21,630 bases of DNA from assembly GCA_027483785.1 (NCBI GenBank), contig JAIXTU010000214.1, positions 1-21,630 on the forward strand. Reading direction: 5' to 3'. The notes beneath the pieces are model-generated. The model did not search any database and was not told the DNA's origin. It saw only the letters and a program-made list of their open reading frames with translations. The number at the start of each line of letters is the position of its first letter. Within the stretch, counting starts at the first letter, position 1. Of the stretch, positions 1-7,443 are shown in pieces. The stretch is from Flavobacterium sp. (lineage in GTDB: Bacteria > Bacteroidota > Bacteroidia > Flavobacteriales > Flavobacteriaceae). The position numbers and the translations under genes were made by a program.

Positions 1-1
1 G

Positions 2-256
2 ATAGCGCCTTTTGTTTACATAGTAGATAGTAATCACAGTGCAGCGCGCGCTCAGCTAATCAATCAGCAGCCTAATGTTACCGCATCTATACAAATTGGC
101 AATGGTGTCTGGATTGCAAGTAATGTTACAATTTTAAAAGGAGTGACCATAGGAGATGGCGCTGTAATCGCAGCAAATTCAGTAGTAAATAAAGATGTTC
201 CTCCTTTTGAAATATGGGCAGGGACACCTGCTAAAAAAATAAGGGCTCGTGAATAA
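2..256 (+). CDS. Hexapeptide-repeat O/N-acetyltransferase, 3' end only
   Basis: C-terminal 84 residues of a left-handed beta-helix (LbH) acyltransferase of the WbbJ/maltose-acetyltransferase type. The start lies upstream of the window. Visible are a D-S-N-H segment (the His is the usual catalytic base of this family), the hexapeptide turns IGNGVWIASN and VTIGDGAVIAANS, and the classic ending in which VPPFEIWAGTPAKKI follows the last coil. Members acetylate a sugar hydroxyl or amine with acetyl-CoA in the cytoplasm. Its stop overlaps the GTG start of the next gene by 8 bases, so the two are probably translationally coupled. A NeuD-like role in nonulosonate synthesis is possible given the neighbours, but the substrate cannot be read from this fragment. 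Confidence 0.9.
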   Translation: MAPFVYIVDSNHSAARAQLINQQPNVTASIQIGNGVWIASNVTILKGVTIGDGAVIAANSVVNKDVPPFEIWAGTPAKKIRARE

Positions 257-935
257 ATTTGGTGCAATTGTACTTTCGAGATATAACTCGTCTCGCTTGC
301 CGGGCAAGGCTTTAATGACCATCCACGGGAAAGAGGTATTGCAAATTATTATAGAACGTTTATCAATGGTAATACCACTTAAGCACATAGTTATTGCAAC
401 TTCTTCTGAAGCAAGCGATGAGCCGATTGCAGAATTTGCAAAAGCACGTGGGTATAATTGTTTTCGAGGAAGCTTAGACAACGTTGCTCTGCGTTTTTAT
501 GAAGCAGCTATGCACTACGATTTTGAATATGCCGCCCGTATTAATGGTGATAATGTCTTCGTCGACACACATGTATTGGAATCGATGATTAAGCAAATTT
601 CTCACAGCTACGATTTCATTACAAACGTTCATAACCGAACCTATCCGAAGGGGATGAGTATTGAAATTGTGAAGTTAAGTTCTTACAGAAATGCGCTAAG
701 TGAAATTTCAACAGATAAAAAGTACTTCGAACATGTAACTTCGTACTGGTATGAACACCTTCCCGAGAACGTTTTTTTTCAGTACAATACGGAATTACCA
801 GAAGCTGCAGGTTTGCAATTCGCATTAGACACACCGGAAGATTTTGAAAACATAAGTAGCATCTTCGATGCGTTTACAGAATCGCACATCAAGTATAATC
901 TTGAGAGAATTTTACCTTTATATACTCAAAAATGA
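249..935 (+). CDS. SpsF-like cytidylyltransferase-family protein
   Basis: 228-residue protein of the CTP_transf_3 family (SpsF/NeuA/KdsB fold). The N-terminal nucleotide-binding segment reads SRYNSSRLPGKAL (residues 10-22), matching the SpsF-type RMxSxRLPGK pattern better than the RGGSKG of true NeuA. Further family features are the INGDN segment (99-102, where SpsF usually has a GDxPLxD stretch), YPKG followed by SIE (132-139), the FEHVTSY region (160-166) and LDTPEDF (193-199). Members are thought to activate or modify sugars with CTP in the cytoplasm; SpsF itself is known from spore-coat polysaccharide loci beside the NeuB-like SpsE. The start is GTG inside the end of the acetyltransferase, and the end overlaps the next ATG as ATGA. 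With a NeuB-like gene two genes downstream, a role in activating a nonulosonic acid is plausible but unproven. Confidence 0.8.
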   Translation: MNKFGAIVLSRYNSSRLPGKALMTIHGKEVLQIIIERLSMVIPLKHIVIATSSEASDEPIAEFAKARGYNCFRGSLDNVALRFYEAAMHYDFEYAARINGDNVFVDTHVLESMIKQISHSYDFITNVHNRTYPKGMSIEIVKLSSYRNALSEISTDKKYFEHVTSYWYEHLPENVFFQYNTELPEAAGLQFALDTPEDFENISSIFDAFTESHIKYNLERILPLYTQK

Positions 936-1975
936 AACAATTAGAGCCTCGAAATAATGTTTTTGTTTTAGCGACAGAGTATCAGATTATGTTGGCATTA
1001 TCGGTGATAGAAGAATTTTTTTCCGATGGTAGTTATAACAATCAGTTGGTACTGTGCGACCACCGAGGTGGAGGGGTAAATATTGCAATGCTTCCACCAA
1101 ATGTTAACGCGATTCGATTAGGTTTTTCGGATCAGAATTTTAAGGAAAGAGTAAAGAACGAGATTTTTAATAAGCCACTTGTCAATTTATTTACCTCGCA
1201 CGCATACAGGCCTTTCGAGACTTATGTTCTTTCTCAAGTTAAAAAAGAAACAACTATACATCAAATCCAGGACGGTGCTTTGTTTTATCACAAACAAGAA
1301 GTATCATTATGGAAAGGTAGAATAAAAGAAACTTTTAATATCTACTATAAACTTTATAAGAGAGGGATTATTTTAAGAGATTTTATTTGGTTTGGTCGAC
1401 ACATGCACCGAAGTGGTTACATAAAAAAATTGTGGATGACTCATCCCGATTTATTTATCGATAAAGCCTGTGGAAAGGCCATTCAAAAAATTAATCTTTT
1501 TCCTACCTCTAATAGTGTACGAGTTGCAAATAATTGCTTTGTAAGTGGCGATAATAGGGATTTCACAAAATTAGAAAATTGTTTGATTTACCTTGCTCCA
1601 ATCATTTTAAATGAAAAATTGTTCGCTTCTGAGATTGAAGAGATTGCAAAGATTTTACATGTTCTAAAAAAAGAAAAGGTGCTCATTAAAATACACCCAG
1701 CATATCCGCAACCCGAGCGCCGAAAAATGATGGAAGCTGCCTTTGGTGATGTAGTGGTACAAAATTATGTTCCAGCTGAATTATACATCGCCAATTCGGT
1801 GAACTCATGTGTTGTTTCGACTGCTTCGACTGCGCTTTTTTATGAGCAATCTCATTGTCCGAGATTTGCCTTAAAGCATTATTATCAGCGAATTGGATTG
1901 TATGCCAAATGGAAAAATGTAAATTTACCAAAAGCGGTAAAACTCATTGACGAGATTGAAGATTTTACAAAATAA
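932..1975 (+). CDS. Putative sialyltransferase-like glycosyltransferase
   Basis: 347-residue cytoplasmic-looking protein with no signal peptide. It resembles bacterial sialyl/polysialyltransferases (GT52/GT38-like, GT-B fold) in motif order. There is an acidic-Gly motif, IHQIQDGALFY, with D114-G115; an HP motif, LIKIHPAYP, with H255-P256; and a Ser/Thr-rich motif, VVSTAST (residues 294-300), near the C-terminus. In the known families the acidic residue and the His are catalytic or bind CMP, and the Ser/Thr motif binds the donor phosphate. Overall similarity to any named enzyme is low by eye, so the assignment rests on these motifs and on the NeuB-family gene 5 bases downstream. It probably transfers a nonulosonic acid to the repeat unit. 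An alternative is an unrelated GT-B enzyme or a capsule polysaccharide synthase. It starts within the ATGA overlap with the upstream gene. Confidence 0.6.
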   Translation: MKQLEPRNNVFVLATEYQIMLALSVIEEFFSDGSYNNQLVLCDHRGGGVNIAMLPPNVNAIRLGFSDQNFKERVKNEIFNKPLVNLFTSHAYRPFETYVLSQVKKETTIHQIQDGALFYHKQEVSLWKGRIKETFNIYYKLYKRGIILRDFIWFGRHMHRSGYIKKLWMTHPDLFIDKACGKAIQKINLFPTSNSVRVANNCFVSGDNRDFTKLENCLIYLAPIILNEKLFASEIEEIAKILHVLKKEKVLIKIHPAYPQPERRKMMEAAFGDVVVQNYVPAELYIANSVNSCVVSTASTALFYEQSHCPRFALKHYYQRIGLYAKWKNVNLPKAVKLIDEIEDFTK

Positions 1976-1980
1976 AAATT

Positions 1981-2994
1981 ATGGGAAATTTTATCGGAAA
2001 ATACGGGCCGCTTTTGATAGCAGAAATAGGAGGTAATCATGAAGGTGATTTTGAATACGCCAAACGATTGGCCAAACTAGCTATAGACAGTGGTGTTGAT
2101 TATGTCAAATTTCAAGTTTATACCGGCGACACCTTAGTTTCTCAAGTTGAAAGTCCAGATAGAAATAAGCACTTTAAGAAATTTGAGCTGTCGCAAGAAC
2201 AACATATAGAGCTGGCAGAAATGGTTTTGGCGGCAGGGGTTAAATATACCTCGTCTGTATGGGATTTAGATGCCATGGTTTGGCTCGACAAGTATATTTC
2301 TTTATATAAAATAGGTAGTGGCGATCTAACCGCTTACCCAGTTTTAAGAAAAACGGCGGAACTAGGCAAGCCTATAATAATCTCAACGGGATTGTCAACC
2401 GAAGCAGAAGTGCTAGAGGCTGTTTCTTTTATTCAAAGTGTGAATGACATTTACAGAGATCCAAACTACTTGGCGGTACTTCAATGTACAAGTATGTATC
2501 CGATACCCAACGCAGATGCTAACTTAAGCGTAATGTCTCGATTGAAAGAACTTACAGGTCTTACCATAGGCTACTCGGATCATACCGAAGGTTCAAAAGC
2601 TTTGATGTATAGTGTTGCTATGGGAGCTGAAGTTTTAGAATTCCACTTTACCGATTCTAGAGAAGGAAAGGTGTTTAGAGACCACAAAGTTTCTTTGACA
2701 AATCCAGAAATCAAGGAGTTAATTGCCGAAATTCAAGAAATTAATAGCTTGAAGGGCTCATGCACTAAACAGCCTGTAGCTATTGAAATCGAAAACGGAC
2801 ACGTACAGAGCTTCAGACGAGCCGTTTATCCCGCTAGAGATATTGAGGCAGGAGAAATTTTTACTACAGAGAATTTAACAGTACTCCGTCCGAACGCGGG
2901 CATAGATGCTAGAGATTATGAAAAGCTGCTCGGAAAATCTAGTGCTACTTCACTTAAAAAACATCAAAAATTAGATTGGAATCTGATCTCTTAA
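1981..2994 (+). CDS. NeuB/SpsE-family nonulosonic acid synthase
   Basis: 337 residues, the normal length for the family. Members condense phosphoenolpyruvate with a hexosamine derivative (ManNAc or a related sugar) to give a nine-carbon 2-keto acid in the cytoplasm. An N-terminal TIM barrel carries AEIGGNHEGD (14-23), YVKFQ (41-45), KIGSGDL (the substrate loop) and GYSDHTEGS, followed by a metal/PEP-binding stretch with EFHFTD and RDHKVSLT. A C-terminal SAF (antifreeze-like) domain has RAVYPARDIEAGE and the ending LRPNAGIDARDYEKLLGK. All usual NeuB hallmarks are present, although the canonical EKHFTLD appears as EFHFTDS. The exact product (Neu5Ac, legionaminic, pseudaminic or another) cannot be told from sequence. 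No NeuC/LegG-type hydrolysing epimerase lies in the window, so the precursor must be made elsewhere. Confidence 0.9.
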   Translation: MGNFIGKYGPLLIAEIGGNHEGDFEYAKRLAKLAIDSGVDYVKFQVYTGDTLVSQVESPDRNKHFKKFELSQEQHIELAEMVLAAGVKYTSSVWDLDAMVWLDKYISLYKIGSGDLTAYPVLRKTAELGKPIIISTGLSTEAEVLEAVSFIQSVNDIYRDPNYLAVLQCTSMYPIPNADANLSVMSRLKELTGLTIGYSDHTEGSKALMYSVAMGAEVLEFHFTDSREGKVFRDHKVSLTNPEIKELIAEIQEINSLKGSCTKQPVAIEIENGHVQSFRRAVYPARDIEAGEIFTTENLTVLRPNAGIDARDYEKLLGKSSATSLKKHQKLDWNLIS

Positions 2995-4238
2995 TACGGG
3001 CAAAAGTAAATCAGGAAAGGTCTAACAAAGGCTTGAAACTGATTTTTCTAATCTGGCCATTTTTAGCCGGCTGTGTAGCTGTGCGAAATTTCGGCTTGAA
3101 AAGTAGCCGGAAAATTTTACTCTTTGTTTTTACGTATTTTGGATACACCATTAATTTTGCAAGAGAATCAATGGACGGATTTGCTCATAAAGAGAAATTC
3201 GAGCTCTTTGCAAAATTAGATTCAAGTAGCTTTTTTGCTTTAATTCAAACCATTTTACTACGAAAATCTAATTCGGGCGAACTCGACCTTTATTCGGTTG
3301 TGGTAAACTTTTTAGTATCCCGCTTTACGGATTCCTACCAGGTCATGTTTATGGTTCATTCCTTTGTCTTTTCTTACTTTATGTTGAAAGTAATTGAAGT
3401 CATTTTTGATGATGTTGAAGGAATCAAATCGTTTAACGTAAAAGTTTTTTTTATTCTCTTGTGGTTCTTGATTCCAATCAATAACGTTCAAGCCATCCGT
3501 TTTCCAATTGCATCCTGGATTTATATCTATGGCGTTATCATGTATTTAAAATCAGAGAATAAACGATTTTTACTCTTTTGTTTCTTGTCATGTCTTGTTC
3601 ATTTTAGCTTCGCTTTAGCAACAGTAATTGTTTTAGCTTACAGTTTTTTAGGGAATCGCAATCTTGTGTACTTATCTTTCTTAGCACTTTCTTTTATCTT
3701 GCCAAATTTATTCTACAGTTTTTTGAGTAATTTCGATAGTTCCCAGTTAGGTGAAGGAGTAGAAGATAAAATTCAAGGTTATTCTAGAGAAGATTATATC
3801 AAAATGAGAAATCAGAATCTAGAAAATCGAAATTGGTATTCCAGATTAAGAATACCATTTCTTCAATATGGATTTTATGCCGCGCTGGTCTACAACGTCT
3901 ATTTTAAAAGATACAGCGTGAAGTCGGATAAGTTTCAAGACAATCTGGTTTCTTTTATGATTTTATTTTTGGCCTTTATCCAATTCGGATTCGCATTCGA
4001 CTCGCTAGGTAGGAGGTTTCTTATTATATGGTTTGTATTTGCTGCGATTTATTTTATAAGAAGTTATAGTATAAACGAGAGTAAAGAATTAAAGTTGCCT
4101 ACAGCAATTTTACTGTTTCCAGTAACTCTCTGGGTAATTGTACAATTTCGAGTATCTCTTGATGTCAGCACCTGGATGTTTTACCTTGGAAATCCTGTTG
4201 TTGCAACGTTTGTTAAACTTGAAACTATTTTAAATTAA
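2976..4238 (+). CDS. EpsG/Wzy-like polysaccharide polymerase
   Basis: Multispanning membrane protein of up to 420 residues with about nine or ten hydrophobic segments. It matches the EpsG family of O-antigen/exopolysaccharide polymerases: an N-terminal segment ending in a GCVAVRNFG-type patch, then GYTINFARESMDGFAHKEKF, then long loops. It should link lipid-carried repeat units at the periplasmic face of the inner membrane. The start is uncertain. The longest frame begins with TTG at 2976, overlapping the synthase gene by 19 bases. A second TTG at 3033, after an AGGAAAGG stretch, starts a protein of 401 residues directly before the first membrane helix and is equally plausible. No ATG is available near the start. 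This is the only polymerase candidate in the window. Confidence 0.8.
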   Translation: MESDLLIRAKVNQERSNKGLKLIFLIWPFLAGCVAVRNFGLKSSRKILLFVFTYFGYTINFARESMDGFAHKEKFELFAKLDSSSFFALIQTILLRKSNSGELDLYSVVVNFLVSRFTDSYQVMFMVHSFVFSYFMLKVIEVIFDDVEGIKSFNVKVFFILLWFLIPINNVQAIRFPIASWIYIYGVIMYLKSENKRFLLFCFLSCLVHFSFALATVIVLAYSFLGNRNLVYLSFLALSFILPNLFYSFLSNFDSSQLGEGVEDKIQGYSREDYIKMRNQNLENRNWYSRLRIPFLQYGFYAALVYNVYFKRYSVKSDKFQDNLVSFMILFLAFIQFGFAFDSLGRRFLIIWFVFAAIYFIRSYSINESKELKLPTAILLFPVTLWVIVQFRVSLDVSTWMFYLGNPVVATFVKLETILN

Positions 4239-4243
4239 AAGGT

Positions 4244-5626
4244 ATGCTTCCAAATAAAAATCCCTTAATCACGGTTTATGTTACTAATTACAATTACGGA
4301 CGTTTTATTGTTGCCTGTATTGAGAGTTTGTTACACCAAACCTGTCAGGATTTTGAAGTTATAATTATCGACGACGGTTCAACTGATAATTCTAAAGAAA
4401 TCATTGAATCTTACAGACATGTTGAGAAAGTCTCCATTATCTATCAACAGAACAAAGGTCTGAACATTACCAATAATATCGCCATGCGCGCCGCTCAAGG
4501 AAAATATATAATGCGCTTAGATGCCGACGATTTTCTGGAGCCCAACGCACTGGAACTCATGTCGTCGAAATTGGAACAAGATGATAAATTAGGATTAGTT
4601 TTTCCTGACTATTACTACGTTGACCGAGATGGAAATAGAATAGGAGAAGAAAAGCGACACAATTTCGATGAGAATGTGTCACTTTACGATCAACCAGCCC
4701 ATGGCGCTTGCACGATGATCCGATTGGAATATTTACGCAAGCTGGGCGGTTACAACGAATCGTTTACCTGCCAAGATGGCTACGATTTGTGGATAAAATT
4801 CATTACACATTATCCTGTTTCTAATATACGAATTCCACTCTTTTCCTATCGTCAGCATGGAAATAATCTGACTTCTAACGAATTGAGAATCCTTTCAACT
4901 AGACAAAAAATCAAGGATTTACATATTGAAACTTTTGGTGTGGAATTACCAACAACAATAGCAATTATTCCCCTCCGCCGTACTTTAATTGCAGGTGTAG
5001 ATTGGTTGCTTTTTTCAATAAATAAAGATGAAACTGTTTTAAGTAGGCTTTTACAAACAGTCGCCGCATCCAAAAAAGTAGAAAAGTTTATCGTAACAAC
5101 ATCCGATATTGAATTGATACAATATTGTAGAAAGTTCGAAACGGTTTTTTCAAATTTACTTGTGGTGGAGCGGCCTTCAGCTTTTGAAGAATTACACGAA
5201 ACACTTTCTAAAACGATACACCTAGTTTTAAACCAGCAAGAAATTATCGATTTAAATCCGACAGCTATCTTAACAATAGCAGCCGACTTTCCCTTTCTAA
5301 CAACTGAAATTATTGATGATGCAATAAATACATTGTCGATTTTTCAAGCTGATTCGCTTTTAAGTGTTCGTCCAGATAATAGAATGTACTACCAACACAC
5401 GGGTCACGGAATGCAACCGCTTTTAGATCAGTATAAATTTACAAAACTAGAACGTGAAGCACTTTATTCGGGTATGGGAGGAATTGTAGCCGCGACCGTT
5501 GATAGCTTTAAAAAGAGCGATCGAATGGTTGCAGGTAAAGTCGGACATATCGTTGTCGATCAAAAAGCAGCTCTTGGCGTTTTTTCTCCTTTTGACCTAG
5601 AAGTTTTTAAAGCCTTAATTCAGTAA
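4244..5626 (+). CDS. GT2 glycosyltransferase fused to NeuA-like cytidylyltransferase domain
   Basis: 460 residues in two domains. Residues 1 to about 225 form a family 2 glycosyltransferase (GT-A fold): TVYVTNYNYGRF at 10-21, DDGSTD at 43-48, the metal-binding DADD at 93-96, and QDGYDLW at 178-184 in the acceptor region. From about residue 238 a second domain resembles CMP-sialate synthetase/CTP_transf_3 proteins. It opens with AIIPLRR (240-246), has KFIVTTSD (281-288), the segment AILTIAADFPFL (341-352, where NeuA has LQPTSP-like residues) and a C-terminal GMGGIVAAT (410-418). The CTP-binding loop normally reading RGGSKG is not recognisable, so this domain may be inactive or may bind something else. 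There are no membrane segments. The fusion would couple sugar activation or sensing to transfer. The boundary and second activity are inference; the GT2 part is secure. Confidence 0.8.
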   Translation: MLPNKNPLITVYVTNYNYGRFIVACIESLLHQTCQDFEVIIIDDGSTDNSKEIIESYRHVEKVSIIYQQNKGLNITNNIAMRAAQGKYIMRLDADDFLEPNALELMSSKLEQDDKLGLVFPDYYYVDRDGNRIGEEKRHNFDENVSLYDQPAHGACTMIRLEYLRKLGGYNESFTCQDGYDLWIKFITHYPVSNIRIPLFSYRQHGNNLTSNELRILSTRQKIKDLHIETFGVELPTTIAIIPLRRTLIAGVDWLLFSINKDETVLSRLLQTVAASKKVEKFIVTTSDIELIQYCRKFETVFSNLLVVERPSAFEELHETLSKTIHLVLNQQEIIDLNPTAILTIAADFPFLTTEIIDDAINTLSIFQADSLLSVRPDNRMYYQHTGHGMQPLLDQYKFTKLEREALYSGMGGIVAATVDSFKKSDRMVAGKVGHIVVDQKAALGVFSPFDLEVFKALIQ

Positions 5627-5628
5627 TT

Positions 5629-7443
5629 ATGTGTGGAATTTACGCAACAAATAAAATAATAAGTAAAGAAGAAGCAATTGAGAAATTAGAAACTATTCGA
5701 TTTCGAGGTCCAGATAACTTGTCTGTTGAGAAGTCTAAAGAAGTAACCTTTGGCCACTTAAGATTATCAATTATTGATACCGACGAAAGATCTAATCAGC
5801 CCTTCAACTACGAAAATTATACAATTGTTTTTAATGGTGAAATCTATAATTTCGAAGACATTCGAAAAGAACTACTAGAATTAGGATATACCTTTAAAAC
5901 TTCTTCAGATACTGAGGTTCTGATAATTGGATATGCACATTGGGGACATTTAGTACTGCAAAAACTCAACGGAATGTTTGCTTTTGTTGTTTATGATTCC
6001 AACAAGAATGAACTTTTTGGCGCACGAGATCGATTGGGAGTCAAGCCTTTTTTCTATTCGTGGGACGGGCAGTTCTTTGAAATCTGTAGCCAATTGAGAC
6101 CAATGCTCACCCAAGATAGCAAGATTTCAAATAGTGCCGTGTCGGCTTACTTACAAGCAGGATACGTTCCCACCCCAATGTCGATTATAGAAGGTATCAA
6201 AAAGCTGGAAGCCGGCTCATATTTTATCCTAAACTTAAATTCTAAAAAGTTCGAGATTGAAAAATACTGGGATTTAACAAAGGTTCAAGAAAGAAATATT
6301 TCGTACGATCAGGCACTCAATGAACTTGAAACCCTCTTGGAAGATGCTGTTCGTATTAGGCTACGTTCAGACGTTCCCATCGGAACATTTCTCTCTGGCG
6401 GTATAGATTCTGCCCTTGTTACAGCCATAGCATCGAAAATTTCAGACGACCCCATTTCAACTTTTACAATCGGATTTACAGATGGCAAGTTTGATGAAAG
6501 TAAAGTAGCTGAACAATACGCAGCTATTCTTAAAACCAATCATACCACCACGATCATTTCCCCAGACAGTGTTTTTGATCAAATCGAAAAACTGATTTAT
6601 GTCTACGATGAGCCTTTTAACGACAGCTCTGCCATACCTAGTTTATTACTTAATAAAGTAACCAAACAATACGTAACCGTTGCTTTGTCGGGCGATGGAG
6701 GAGATGAGAGCTTTTTAGGCTATCGACATTTTGATCTAGTAAATCGATTCCAAAAAATAAGCGTTATTCCTAGTTTTATCCGTAGAATCATTGCAAGTAT
6801 TTTACCTTGGCACAAGATATTTAAAACGCGACCCGAAACCATGCGCTTCGTAATTGCAGCAAACGCTACTGAAGCACTTGCTGAAGGCATTTTCCTAGGC
6901 TACGGATCACTTCAGAAGAAAAACGATAACAGCTGGCTTGATCATTACAGAAAGTACTTTTTGCTCGCTAAAAATCCATTCCAACGAGTAGCCGATTTTG
7001 GCATTAAACTTTGGTTAGAAAATGATAGTAATGTAAAAGTAGATCGCGCAAGTATGGCATATTCAGTTGAAGTTAGAAGCCCATTCTTAGATTACCGCGT
7101 AATCGAATTTGCACGAAAACTTCCCGTTAGTTACCGCTACTCGAAACAAGTGAAGAAAAAGATGTTGCGAGATCTATTGAAAAAACACATTCCAGAAGAA
7201 GTTTTTAATCAACCCAAAAAGGGTTTCTCAATGCCTATCGGCAAATTTCTCAGAGGCCCTTTCAAAGATGAAATTTATAGTACACTTACCGATGAATACT
7301 TAAATTCTGTCCACAACCTAAACGTGTCAAGATTTAAATGGGAGTTAGAACAGCACATGAAAGGAACTTACGACTTCTCTTATAATATTTGGAAACTTTA
7401 TTTGTTGGCGAGGTGGCAAAAACAATTTAACCTTAATTTTTAG
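5629..7443 (+). CDS. asnB: Asparagine synthetase B-type glutamine amidotransferase
   Basis: 604 residues, matching full-length AsnB/WbpS proteins. The N-terminal Ntn (class II) glutaminase has the nucleophile Cys2 after the initiator Met, RFRGPDN (24-30), FNGEIYN (68-74) and SSDTEVL (92-98). The C-terminal ATP-pyrophosphatase domain has FLSGGIDSALV (254-264), the P-loop SGGxDS, and a downstream LSGDGGDESFLGY. It converts a carboxylate to an amide with glutamine and ATP. In polysaccharide loci such proteins are commonly thought to amidate hexuronic acids on nucleotide sugars rather than make asparagine, and I favour that here because of the context; housekeeping AsnB is the alternative. All catalytic motifs look intact. 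Its stop TAG shares a base with the GTG start of the deacetylase-like gene, implying coupled expression and perhaps linked chemistry. Confidence 0.9.
   Translation: MCGIYATNKIISKEEAIEKLETIRFRGPDNLSVEKSKEVTFGHLRLSIIDTDERSNQPFNYENYTIVFNGEIYNFEDIRKELLELGYTFKTSSDTEVLIIGYAHWGHLVLQKLNGMFAFVVYDSNKNELFGARDRLGVKPFFYSWDGQFFEICSQLRPMLTQDSKISNSAVSAYLQAGYVPTPMSIIEGIKKLEAGSYFILNLNSKKFEIEKYWDLTKVQERNISYDQALNELETLLEDAVRIRLRSDVPIGTFLSGGIDSALVTAIASKISDDPISTFTIGFTDGKFDESKVAEQYAAILKTNHTTTIISPDSVFDQIEKLIYVYDEPFNDSSAIPSLLLNKVTKQYVTVALSGDGGDESFLGYRHFDLVNRFQKISVIPSFIRRIIASILPWHKIFKTRPETMRFVIAANATEALAEGIFLGYGSLQKKNDNSWLDHYRKYFLLAKNPFQRVADFGIKLWLENDSNVKVDRASMAYSVEVRSPFLDYRVIEFARKLPVSYRYSKQVKKKMLRDLLKKHIPEEVFNQPKKGFSMPIGKFLRGPFKDEIYSTLTDEYLNSVHNLNVSRFKWELEQHMKGTYDFSYNIWKLYLLARWQKQFNLNF

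Noticed and set aside
249..935. Calling the first cytidylyltransferase NeuA
   Set aside because: Its N-terminal motif (SRYNSSRLPGK) is SpsF-like and lacks the RGGSKG of NeuA, so a specific neuA label is not supported.
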